From Nitrospiraceae bacterium (lineage in GTDB: Bacteria > Nitrospirota > Nitrospiria > Nitrospirales > Nitrospiraceae), in the NCBI GenBank assembly GCA_011391455.1, contig JAABQN010000125.1:1-6245 (forward strand): a stretch of 6,245 nucleotides of DNA, written 5' to 3'. The notes beneath the pieces are model-generated. The model saw nothing but the letters and a program-made list of their open reading frames with translations, was not told where the DNA came from and did no database searches. Below are positions 1 to 5,062 of the stretch, piece after piece (positions within the stretch are counted from its first letter, which is position 1; each line of letters opens with the position of its first letter). A program made the position numbers and the translations under genes.

Positions 1-559
1 GACGGTAGAGATCTTTCATGATCGCCACGGCCTGCTCGCTGTCCGCGCCGATGACGACCCGGTTCGGCCGCAAGAAGTCTTCGATGGCGGACCCCTCACG
101 CAGGAACTCCGGGTTGGAGACGATGTCGAACCGGAATTTCCCTGATTGATTGGCGCTGATCACTTCCCGCAATTTTTCTCCGGTGCCCACCGGGACGGTC
201 GACTTGGTGACGATGACCTTGTACCCCGTCATGTGTTTGGCGATGCCGCGGCCGACTTCTTCGACGTATGACAGATCGGCCGATCCGTCTGGTCGCGGCG
301 GGGTGCCCACCGCGATGAAAATCACGAGGGCTTTGTCGACGGCTTTAGCGATGTCGGTGGTAAAGCTGATCCGATTCTCGCGAATGCCTTTGGCGACAAG
401 TTCCGTGATCCCCGGTTCGTAGAAGGGCACATCGCCCTTCTCAAGCCTGGCGATCCGTTTGGCGTCGGTATCCATACAGGTCACGCTGACGCCGAATTCC
501 GAAAAACAGGCTCCGGTTACCAGGCCGACATAGCCGGTTCCAATCACGCTGATATGCAT
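1..559 (-). CDS. ugd: UDP-glucose 6-dehydrogenase, N-terminal part (cut by window edge)
   Basis: This enzyme oxidises UDP-glucose to UDP-glucuronate with two NAD+ in the cytoplasm, supplying precursors for capsule, exopolysaccharide or LPS sugars. The 186 codons present cover the NAD-binding Rossmann domain. Seen directly: the dinucleotide loop GTGYVG at residues 7-12, an acidic residue (D30) after the second strand for the NAD ribose, the YEPG motif at 47-50, VGTPPRPDGSADL around 97-109, KSTVPVGT, and NPEFLREGSAIEDF near the edge. The catalytic cysteine, about residue 260 in this family, lies outside the window. The start ATG at 559-557 is chosen because the Rossmann strand MHISVIGTGYVG begins there and an AGGGG Shine-Dalgarno (573-569) sits 9 bases upstream. 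The gene is divergent from the CBS gene. No frameshift is seen. The family call is very secure; the symbol (ugd/tuaD/rkpK) is conventional. Confidence 0.96.
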   Translation of the reverse strand, partial: MHISVIGTGYVGLVTGACFSEFGVSVTCMDTDAKRIARLEKGDVPFYEPGITELVAKGIRENRISFTTDIAKAVDKALVIFIAVGTPPRPDGSADLSYVEEVGRGIAKHMTGYKVIVTKSTVPVGTGEKLREVISANQSGKFRFDIVSNPEFLREGSAIEDFLRPNRVVIGADSEQAVAIMKDLYR

Positions 560-568
560 AGGTACTAT

Positions 569-616
569 CCCCTGTATGCAAGAACGAATTGGCCGAGTAT
601 AGCAACGGTACAGGGG
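569..616. repeat. Inverted repeat flanking the ugd -10 box and ribosome site
   Basis: CCCCTGTA (569-576) is the exact reverse complement of TACAGGGG (609-616), with 32 bases between and centres 40 bp apart. One arm lies in the -35/-10 spacer of the predicted ugd promoter and the other covers its Shine-Dalgarno. The outer arm is upstream of the predicted start of transcription, so this would act as a DNA operator pair rather than an mRNA hairpin. Eight-base arms can arise by chance. Confidence 0.35.
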
Positions 617-624
617 GTGAGCAA
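596..624 (-). promoter_or_regulatory. Predicted sigma70 promoter of ugd
   Basis: On the minus strand the -35-like TTGCTC (624-619) is followed by a 17-base spacer and TATACT (601-596, 5 of 6 consensus). TGC directly before the -10 makes it an extended -10 box, which offsets the weak -35. Transcription would start near 589, giving a leader of about 30 bases that holds the AGGGG ribosome site. Predicted from sequence only. Confidence 0.6.
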
Positions 625-625
625 T

Positions 626-651
626 GAAGTTGTGAGAAACTAAAGAAGTTG
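626..651. repeat. Direct repeat GAAGTTG with 19-bp period
   Basis: GAAGTTG occurs at 626-632 and again at 645-651, just upstream of the ugd -35 box and about 25 bases upstream of the CBS-gene -35 box. Tandem half-sites about two helical turns apart are typical of response-regulator or other activator binding sites. The position between two divergent promoters fits such a role, but no regulator is encoded in the window. Confidence 0.35.
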
Positions 652-675
652 ATTTTTACCGGGAGGGGCCGCTCG

Positions 676-704
676 TTGACAGGTGTGCGAGGGCTGGGTA
701 CTAT
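676..704 (+). promoter_or_regulatory. Predicted sigma70 promoter of the CBS gene
   Basis: A perfect TTGACA (676-681), a 17-base spacer and TACTAT (699-704, 4 of 6 consensus) make a good housekeeping promoter. Transcription would start near 711. This decides the start of the next gene: a TTG at 705, which would extend the reading frame by ten codons, lies between the -10 box and the start of transcription, so it cannot be in the message. Confidence 0.65.
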
Positions 705-734
705 TTGCTCCCTCTATCGGACGTATTCTGTCGT

Positions 735-1145
735 ATGGCAACTCAGAGCAGACCTCTTCAGCGACCTCTCGCGGTGATGATGCGCCGGACCTTGCGCACG
801 ATCAGTCCAGACACGACGTTGTTGGCGGCGGCGACGCTGATGCGTGATATGAAGGTCGGCGCATTGTTGGTGCAAGAGGCCGGTCACTACAGTGGGATAG
901 TCAGCGAATCGGACTTGGTTCGCAAGGGGATGGCCGAGTCCTGTCCGGCACAAGAGACGTTGGTGCGTGCCGTCATGAGCAGCCCGCTGCTGTCGATCGA
1001 GATTACAGGATCGGCCCATGAGGCGAGTGAGAAGATGGCGGAACATGGGATTCGGCATTTGGCAATCTCCGAGGAGGGGCAGATCGTCGGAATGATTTCC
1101 GTCCGCGATCTCTTGCGCTACTTCAAAAACTGGGGCGGTCTGTGA
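735..1145 (+). CDS. Two-CBS-domain protein
   Basis: A 136-residue stand-alone CBS-pair (Bateman) protein. Such pairs bind adenosine ligands (AMP, ATP, SAM and others) and act as energy or ligand sensors, sometimes regulating a partner. CBS1 spans about residues 17-66, ending in GIVSESDLVR with D60. CBS2 spans about 77-132, with the VMSSPLLSI entry and GMISVRDLLR with D125; both carry the usual G-hh-(S/T)-xx-D nucleotide-contact pattern. No other domain, signal peptide or membrane segment is present. The start ATG at 735 is the first in-frame start downstream of the predicted -10 box. It has only a weak CGGA at 718-721, so the ATGs at 777 and 780, just before the first CBS strand, remain possible. 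The next gene begins 58 bases downstream and is probably in the same transcript. Confidence 0.88.
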   Translation: MATQSRPLQRPLAVMMRRTLRTISPDTTLLAAATLMRDMKVGALLVQEAGHYSGIVSESDLVRKGMAESCPAQETLVRAVMSSPLLSIEITGSAHEASEKMAEHGIRHLAISEEGQIVGMISVRDLLRYFKNWGGL

Positions 1146-1203
1146 TCGTGCTGGCTCGCAGGATTGCATCGGATCGTCTCCCTACCCTGTGTCATGTTTC
1201 TGC

Positions 1204-2778
1204 ATGAGTGTTGTGAACCGGCCGACTCATATCCCTCAATGGTTTCTCCTGATAACGGCGCTGGCGACCGGTGCGGTGGTGATGGCGCTCGAAATTTTAG
1301 GAAGCCGGCTGCTAGCTCCTGTCTTCGGAAACTCGTTGTTTGTCTGGGGCGCATTGATCGGAGTGATTCTTGCCGCCATGAGCAGCGGGTATGCCTTTGG
1401 AGGCTGGGTCTCCGACCGATACCCCGGTGCTCAGGTGCTGGCGGGGCTGCTGTTGTTCTCAGGAGGCTGGACCTTTCTGATCGCGTGGCTGGGCCAGCCG
1501 GTGCTCTTTAAGGTTGCGGGCCTCATTGAGGACCCTCGGTGGGGGCCTTGTGTCGCCGCCGCGCTGTTGTTGGGCCCGCCAGCCTTCGGTCTGAGCGGCG
1601 TGCTGCCGGCTTTGTTGCGATTGGCCGTGTCGGATCTTGAATATTTCGGCCGGCATACCGGCCGGATGATCGCACTCTCGACCATGGGGAGCCTGGCGGG
1701 AACGTGGGGGACGGCTTTTTTCTTTCTGTCCTGGATCGGCAGCCAGGCGCTTGTCGCGTGGCTCGGCGCCATTCAAGTGGGGCTCGGTCTCTGGTGGCTG
1801 ATCAGCAAAACGACCGTGCGGCCCCTGGTGATCGGCCTGCTCGTCTTATGTATTGGAGGCCTGGGGGCTGGTGCTTGGTTTCCGATCCAGATGTTGAAGG
1901 CGCCGGTTTACCAGGAAGACAGTCCGTATCAACAGGTACGAATTCGCGACGACGATCTTTTTCGTTACCTCGTCCTGGACCGGACCTTCCATGCGGTCAT
2001 GTGGAAGGCCGATCCGATCGCTCTGTTTCTCCCCTACAGTCAATTGATGGTCGCGTCGCTGGCGTTGGTGCCGGACCCGAAACGGGGTTTAATTCTCGGC
2101 CATGGAGGCGGGTCGTTGGCGAAGTGGCTCGCCCATCGATGGCCGGGACTCGATCTGGATGTGGTTGAGTTCGATCCAGTGGTTGTCCGCATGGCCGAAG
2201 AATATTTCTTCTATCAACCGCCACCCCAGCATCATGTGCACGTCCGGGATGCCAGGGTCTTTCTGAATTCCACAGAGCGGACGTACGATCTCATTTGGGT
2301 CGATGCATTCGCCCGGCTCATGATTCCGTTTCACCTGACCACGGTGGAGTTTTTCGCGGAGCTGCGTGCCCATCTTGCGCCGAACGGTATCCTGGCCGTA
2401 AATCTCGCCTCGTCGGGCGAGGGGGGAGATCTGTTGCGGGCCAACGCGATCGTGCAGACGATGAGACGATCGTTTCCCCACGTCGAGTCCTTCGCCGTCA
2501 AGGGGCCGTGGAGTTCTTCTCAGGCGCGATCGGAAAATCTGATTTTTTTTGCCGGTGCGCCGCTTGAAGGACACAGCCTCTCTACCATTGCGGCCAATGT
2601 GAACAGATTGGTCGAGCAGCAGCGCCTTCCGTTCGAGGCCATTGCCTTGCTGGCCACCCATCGCACGCAACCCTGGGAGGCTGGCGTCGCGTTAACAGAC
2701 GACTATGTGCCGTACGATCTTTTGATTGGGGCCACGGTTCAAGAGACGCAGCCTGAGGCAGATAAACTATTGAAGTAA
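1204..2778 (+). CDS. Membrane protein with C-terminal spermidine-synthase-like domain
   Basis: A 524-residue protein of the type annotated as fused MFS/spermidine synthase. The N-terminal half holds about seven hydrophobic segments (roughly residues 13-33, 44-66, 76-97, 114-137, 157-179, 182-200 and 207-225). The rest is an SAM-dependent Rossmann domain: LILGHGGGSLAKWL at 296-309 is the glycine loop, VEFDP at 321-325 the acidic strand end, RDARVFL at 348-354, and DLIWVDAF at 362-369 followed by IPFHLTTVEFF. LTDDYVPYDLL near 498-507 is the usual C-terminal signature. Canonical spermidine synthases carry DxxD (as in SDCTDP); here D367 remains but the second aspartate is absent, so polyamine synthesis should not be assumed. 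The start is uncertain: ATG 1204 is preferred over GTG 1189, and neither has a good Shine-Dalgarno, suggesting coupling to the CBS gene. Substrate unknown. Confidence 0.85.
   Translation: MSVVNRPTHIPQWFLLITALATGAVVMALEILGSRLLAPVFGNSLFVWGALIGVILAAMSSGYAFGGWVSDRYPGAQVLAGLLLFSGGWTFLIAWLGQPVLFKVAGLIEDPRWGPCVAAALLLGPPAFGLSGVLPALLRLAVSDLEYFGRHTGRMIALSTMGSLAGTWGTAFFFLSWIGSQALVAWLGAIQVGLGLWWLISKTTVRPLVIGLLVLCIGGLGAGAWFPIQMLKAPVYQEDSPYQQVRIRDDDLFRYLVLDRTFHAVMWKADPIALFLPYSQLMVASLALVPDPKRGLILGHGGGSLAKWLAHRWPGLDLDVVEFDPVVVRMAEEYFFYQPPPQHHVHVRDARVFLNSTERTYDLIWVDAFARLMIPFHLTTVEFFAELRAHLAPNGILAVNLASSGEGGDLLRANAIVQTMRRSFPHVESFAVKGPWSSSQARSENLIFFAGAPLEGHSLSTIAANVNRLVEQQRLPFEAIALLATHRTQPWEAGVALTDDYVPYDLLIGATVQETQPEADKLLK
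1647..1664. repeat. Perfect GC-rich hairpin inside the membrane-protein gene
   Basis: CGGCCGG (1647-1653) and CCGGCCG (1658-1664) form a perfect 7-bp GC stem with the loop CATA. It lies in codons for residues around 148-154, between two membrane segments. It could slow ribosomes between helices or be a by-product of GC-rich Gly/Arg codons. No T tract follows, so it is not a terminator. Confidence 0.4.
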
Positions 2779-3027
2779 TTGAGGTAACCCTGTTGATATG
2801 AGCCTCCGCATTGAAAGTGGTCCAGGAGAAACATGAAATAACGTTCTTGCATCCGATTTCATCGAGGTGCTATTTATAGGGTTGCACTTGAAGAGCATAA
2901 ATGCCTGTTAGGGTATGATAGGCAGGCGCAAGGGAGTCACGACTGCAAGATCAGGGCTAAGCGGGCTTGGCAGAGTTATTCACTAACCTAATCACATCTC
3001 TTTCTTCTTTCTATAAGGAGGTAGGTC
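2779..3027. other. Gene-free leader upstream of the cupredoxin
   Basis: These 249 bases hold no convincing gene; the longest start-to-stop stretch noticed is 12 codons (2798-2836). No intrinsic terminator follows the upstream gene. A -10-like TATGAT lies at 2914-2919 but its best -35 (TTGAAG, 2888-2893) is 20 bases away, so the promoter is uncertain. Weak stems are possible at 2833-2862 (ATGAAAT with ATTTCAT) and at 2943-2973 (CTGCAAG with CTTGGCAG, one bulged G). A pyrimidine-rich tract (about 2995-3012) precedes the ribosome site. No known riboswitch is recognised. Confidence 0.5.
3014..3022 (+). promoter_or_regulatory. Near-perfect Shine-Dalgarno of the cupredoxin
   Basis: TAAGGAGGT is fully complementary to the 16S rRNA 3' tail and sits 5 bases before the ATG at 3028. 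It is the strongest ribosome site on the plus strand here and fixes the start. It suggests the cupredoxin is made in large amounts. Confidence 0.85.
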
Positions 3028-3507
3028 ATGGGCAAGACGGTGTTTGGGGTCTTCTTCGGCCTCATGATAGGCGTGGCTGGGGCGTCTACTGCATTTGCGC
3101 TCCAGGCAGGTGGAGTTGAAATCGGAGATTTGGAAACTGGCTCCGTTGTGGGGCAGTCGTTCAAGGAGTTGGATGTCGATGCTCAGCTGTTCTCGGTCGA
3201 GATCGGGGACATGAAGACGTGGTATCCACCTGTCACAATCATCGATTTTAAGGTTCGGCCTGGTCGTCCTGTTCTGCTCAAGGTAACGAACAAAGCCACG
3301 GCTGAGCATGGTTTTCAGATGACCGATGCCGCGAACGCTGGCTCACCATTTGTCATGAAGGCCGAAGTGGTATTGAAGCCTGGCGAAACGAAGTACATTG
3401 GTATTCCGACCAGTGACATGTTCTACGCCACGCAGGGGAATACGCTGACCTATCGCTGCCACCTGCATCCGGGCCATGTCGGCGGTAAGATTCTGATGAT
3501 CAAGTAG
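3028..3507 (+). CDS. Exported cupredoxin-like copper protein
   Basis: A 159-residue periplasmic blue-copper-fold protein, probably an electron carrier or copper-site protein. Residues 1-24 form a Sec signal peptide: one Lys, a hydrophobic core, and an AFA site before Leu25. There is no lipobox. The cupredoxin domain covers about 65-159. Probable copper ligands are H94 in AEHGF, then C144, H147 and H150 in YRCHLHPGHVGG, a C-x2-H-x2-H arrangement. In amicyanin the last position is Met and in plastocyanin the spacing is C-x2-H-x4-M, so the site may be His-rich and not a classical type-1 blue site. Residues 30-36 and 57-63 repeat VEIGD(L/M)(E/K)T in the linker before the core. The gene stands alone, with an excellent ribosome site and its own terminator. 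The fold is confident; redox role and partner are unknown. Confidence 0.87.
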   Translation: MGKTVFGVFFGLMIGVAGASTAFALQAGGVEIGDLETGSVVGQSFKELDVDAQLFSVEIGDMKTWYPPVTIIDFKVRPGRPVLLKVTNKATAEHGFQMTDAANAGSPFVMKAEVVLKPGETKYIGIPTSDMFYATQGNTLTYRCHLHPGHVGGKILMIK

Positions 3508-3531
3508 TCATTATTCATAGATGTGAGTGAT

Positions 3532-3574
3532 CACCGCCCTCTCTGCGATACCGCGGAGAGGGCGGTGGTTTTTT
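3532..3574 (+). terminator. Strong intrinsic terminator after the cupredoxin
   Basis: A 16-bp stem (3532-3547 with 3552-3567, one T-G wobble) with the loop ATAC is followed by G and six T (3569-3574). It starts 25 bases after the cupredoxin stop. The stem is unusually long and GC-rich. The T tract is only on the plus strand, so it terminates the cupredoxin message. Confidence 0.93.
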
Positions 3575-3579
3575 AACAG

Positions 3580-3615
3580 GAAGGCCCTGCTTCTCGTGAG
3601 AAAAGCAGGGCCTTC
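3580..3615 (-). terminator. Second hairpin, probable 3' end of the ferredoxin message
   Basis: GAAGGCCCTGCTT (3580-3592) is the exact reverse complement of 3603-3615, a 13-bp perfect stem with a 10-base loop. It lies 22 bases beyond the ferredoxin stop on the minus strand. Neither strand has a proper T tract directly after it, so it would be a non-canonical terminator or an mRNA 3'-end stabiliser. It sits back to back with the cupredoxin terminator, insulating the convergent genes. Confidence 0.6.
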
Positions 3616-3637
3616 GTAGTTGAACGATGAGTGATGA

Positions 3638-3985
3638 CTAATTACGCACGCCGCTCCAGATTTTTGCGGCATCGATCGCCTTATCTGGATTGAGCGCCCT
3701 CGCCCTCCCCAGCAGGACTTCCGTCGTCTCTGGATACAGCGGATCAGAAATACAGCAATTATCGACCGGACAGACGGCGGCGCACTGTGGCTCGTCGAAG
3801 TGTCCGACACACTCGGTGCAACGGTCGTGTGCAATCACATAAATACTATCGCCGACTCCCTGGCCATCGCCCACATGATTGCCCTTCGTTTCCGCGTCGC
3901 TGCGAGTTTCAAAAATCGCCTCGTTCGGACATTCGGGCAGGCAGGCTCCACAGGAGATACATTCATCGGTAATCAGCAACGCCAT
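3638..3985 (-). CDS. YfhL-type 2[4Fe-4S] ferredoxin
   Basis: A 115-residue cytoplasmic low-potential electron carrier of the YfhL/Allochromatium-type ferredoxin family. The first motif is C9-x2-C12-x2-C15-x3-C19-P, the second C56-x2-C59-x8-C68-x3-C72-P. The eight-residue loop in CTECVGHFDEPQC is the hallmark of this family. By family rule C9, C12, C15 and C72 hold one cluster and C56, C59, C68 and C19 the other. Two further cysteines (C77, C78) follow, and a C-terminal helix ends the protein. Between the two motifs there is a Gly/Asp-rich stretch (about residues 28-46) that E. coli YfhL lacks. The start at 3985 is set by MALLITDECI, which matches the family N-terminus, and by AAGGAGG (4000-3994) 8 bases upstream. 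A further 31 open codons upstream are untranslated leader. No partner gene adjoins. Confidence 0.94.
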   Translation of the reverse strand: MALLITDECISCGACLPECPNEAIFETRSDAETKGNHVGDGQGVGDSIYVIAHDRCTECVGHFDEPQCAAVCPVDNCCISDPLYPETTEVLLGRARALNPDKAIDAAKIWSGVRN

Positions 3986-4025
3986 GACCCTCGCCTCCTT
4001 CTCACTACAATAGAGACACACACGG

Positions 4026-4055
4026 TTGACAAGTTCACCCCGTCGCGACCATGAT
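4026..4055 (+). promoter_or_regulatory. Candidate promoter of the DUF192-to-aminotransferase operon
   Basis: TTGACA (4026-4031, perfect) is followed by an 18-base spacer and CATGAT (4050-4055, 4 of 6). Transcription would start near 4062 with a leader of about 136 bases. It lies inside the leader of the oppositely transcribed ferredoxin, so the two promoters would fire towards each other. That makes it either an interference arrangement or a chance match. Confidence 0.3.
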
Positions 4056-4076
4056 GCGTGCCGCGATGTGACCGCC

Positions 4077-4106
4077 ATTCTAGTCCGCCGCTCTTTTCCA
4101 AGTCAA
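4077..4106 (-). promoter_or_regulatory. Predicted sigma70 promoter of the ferredoxin
   Basis: On the minus strand TTGACT (4106-4101, 5 of 6) is followed by an 18-base spacer and TAGAAT (4082-4077, 5 of 6). Transcription would start near 4070, leaving a leader of about 85 bases before the ferredoxin ATG. This is the best minus-strand match in the intergenic region. Confidence 0.6.
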
Positions 4107-4125
4107 CAGAACGGCACCTGTCCAG

Positions 4126-4165
4126 AAGGCCCAGATTCCCTGTATTACTGGGCCTTTGGGCCCAG
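4126..4165 (+). promoter_or_regulatory. Mutually exclusive hairpins in the DUF192 leader
   Basis: Three segments compete. AAGGCCCAG (4126-4134) pairs perfectly with CTGGGCCTT (4148-4156), a 9-bp stem with a 13-base loop. The start of that second segment, CTGGGC (4148-4153), can instead pair with GCCCAG (4160-4165) across a 6-base loop. The structure ends 32 bases before the DUF192 start. The pairings are seen in the sequence; regulation is inference. There is no T run, so attenuation by termination is not evident. Confidence 0.4.
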
Positions 4166-4197
4166 ATCATCGTGGTGAGTTGTGATAAGGAATGTGT

Positions 4198-4692
4198 ATG
4201 GCTTCCTTACCGGCAAGCGATCGAGGACAGAAAAAGAAACGTATCGTCACGCTCGCCCTCATGGCGATTTTTCTGATGAGCGCTTCGTACTTTCTCATCG
4301 AGCGAAAAGAGGAGACGATCATCGTCGTCTCTTTTCCGAACGGCCGTGAGATTGAAACAGAGGTGGCCGATACACCGGAGAAACTGCTTGTCGGTCTTGC
4401 TTTTCGAGAGACCTTGCCGTCGAATGGCGGATTGCTATATATCTTCGAAACGACCGGCCAGAACCACCTCTGGACGAAGGCCTACCGGTTCCCGGTGGAC
4501 ATGATGTGGGTCGATGAAAGTCATCATATTGTCGGGTTGAAGGAAAATGTCGCTCCCTGCCAGGAAGATGATTGCCCTAAGTACAGTTCTTCTCCCGAAG
4601 CGGTCCGCTACGCGATTCAAACGGAAGCGGGTTTCATCAAGCGGGAAGGGGTTACCATAGGGCTGGAGTTGAAATACACGCTTCGGATGTAA
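4198..4692 (+). CDS. Membrane-anchored DUF192 protein
   Basis: A 164-residue protein of the DUF192 family (PF02643), whose biochemical role is unsettled. A basic N-terminus (KKKR at 12-15) and one hydrophobic segment at about 16-34 point to a signal anchor with the domain outside the inner membrane. The domain covers about 41-162: EVADTPEKLLVGLAFRETLP (55-74) is the family's entry motif, KAYRFPVDMMWVD (94-106) the core, and C121-QEDD-C126-P-KY the two-cysteine loop; IGLELKY ends it. The usual FWMKNT core reads LWTKAY, a divergent version. The start ATG at 4198 is preferred over ATG 4192 because AAGGA (4187-4191) is 6 bases before the former but abuts the latter. The Rieske gene follows after 49 bases without a terminator. 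Confidence 0.87.
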   Translation: MASLPASDRGQKKKRIVTLALMAIFLMSASYFLIERKEETIIVVSFPNGREIETEVADTPEKLLVGLAFRETLPSNGGLLYIFETTGQNHLWTKAYRFPVDMMWVDESHHIVGLKENVAPCQEDDCPKYSSSPEAVRYAIQTEAGFIKREGVTIGLELKYTLRM

Positions 4693-4741
4693 CGTACGAG
4701 GGCGATTTGGTGAACAGCATGAAGAGAGGAGCCGGTACCGC

Positions 4742-5062
4742 ATGCGCGAGGGGTTTCAATCCGTCGGTCTAGTCGACGAGCTGCCGCCTGGAAAATCGAA
4801 AGTCGTCATGGTAAACAATCGGGAGATTGCGCTCTTCAATATCGGGGGAACGTACTTCGCGATTCATAATCTTTGCCCCCATGAAGGCGGCCCTTTGGGT
4901 GAAGGGCGCGTGAAGGGTTTTGTCGTAGCCTGTCCGTGGCACGATCTGGCATTCGACGTTCGGAACGGGCAGGGGACAGACGGCGGTGGGTATTGCGTGG
5001 GGAGTTATGATGTGCTGGTGGAAGGAGTGGAGATTTTTGTCGGGCCTCGGCGAAAACCATGA
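4742..5062 (+). CDS. Rieske-type [2Fe-2S] ferredoxin
   Basis: A 106-residue single-domain Rieske protein like the small ferredoxins of aromatic dioxygenases or the NirD subunit of nitrite reductase. Ligands are C45-P-H47 and C64-P-W-H67, separated by 16 residues, as expected. The rest of the fold is visible as EIALFNIGGTYFAIHNLCPH and the GPLGEG loop; HDLAFDVRNGQ follows the second ligand pair. There is no signal peptide or membrane helix, so it is cytoplasmic and not a bc1 subunit. The bc1-type extra disulfide cysteines are missing, as in the low-potential ferredoxin class; the one further Cys is C85. AGAGGAG (4725-4731) lies 10 bases before the ATG. Its stop overlaps the start of the next gene (ATGA). 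No oxygenase, reductase or nitrite reductase catalytic gene is in view, so its partner is unknown. Confidence 0.93.
   Translation: MREGFQSVGLVDELPPGKSKVVMVNNREIALFNIGGTYFAIHNLCPHEGGPLGEGRVKGFVVACPWHDLAFDVRNGQGTDGGGYCVGSYDVLVEGVEIFVGPRRKP

Noticed and set aside
150..422. 90-codon plus-strand open frame
   Set aside because: It is antisense to the well-conserved ugd Rossmann domain; no ribosome site or motif.
705..734. TTG start at 705 giving a ten-residue longer CBS protein
   Set aside because: It directly follows the predicted -10 box (699-704) and precedes the expected start of transcription, and the extra residues match no CBS feature.
2089..2670. 193-codon open frame on the minus strand
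   Set aside because: It lies antisense to the conserved SAM-binding domain and is rich in Arg/His as expected of a GC-rich shadow frame.
2779..3027. Riboswitch (c-di-GMP-type) in the cupredoxin leader
   Set aside because: Fragments such as GGCGCAAGGG are superficially similar, but the conserved core and helices cannot be laid out.
4004..4032. Minus-strand promoter TTGTCA-N17-TGTAGT for the ferredoxin
   Set aside because: Transcription would start inside the Shine-Dalgarno (4000-3994), leaving no usable leader; the promoter at 4077-4106 fits better.
3986..4078. Upstream extension of the ferredoxin by 31 codons
   Set aside because: The family N-terminus MALLIT and a strong AAGGAGG site place the start at 3985; the extension has no recognisable protein features.
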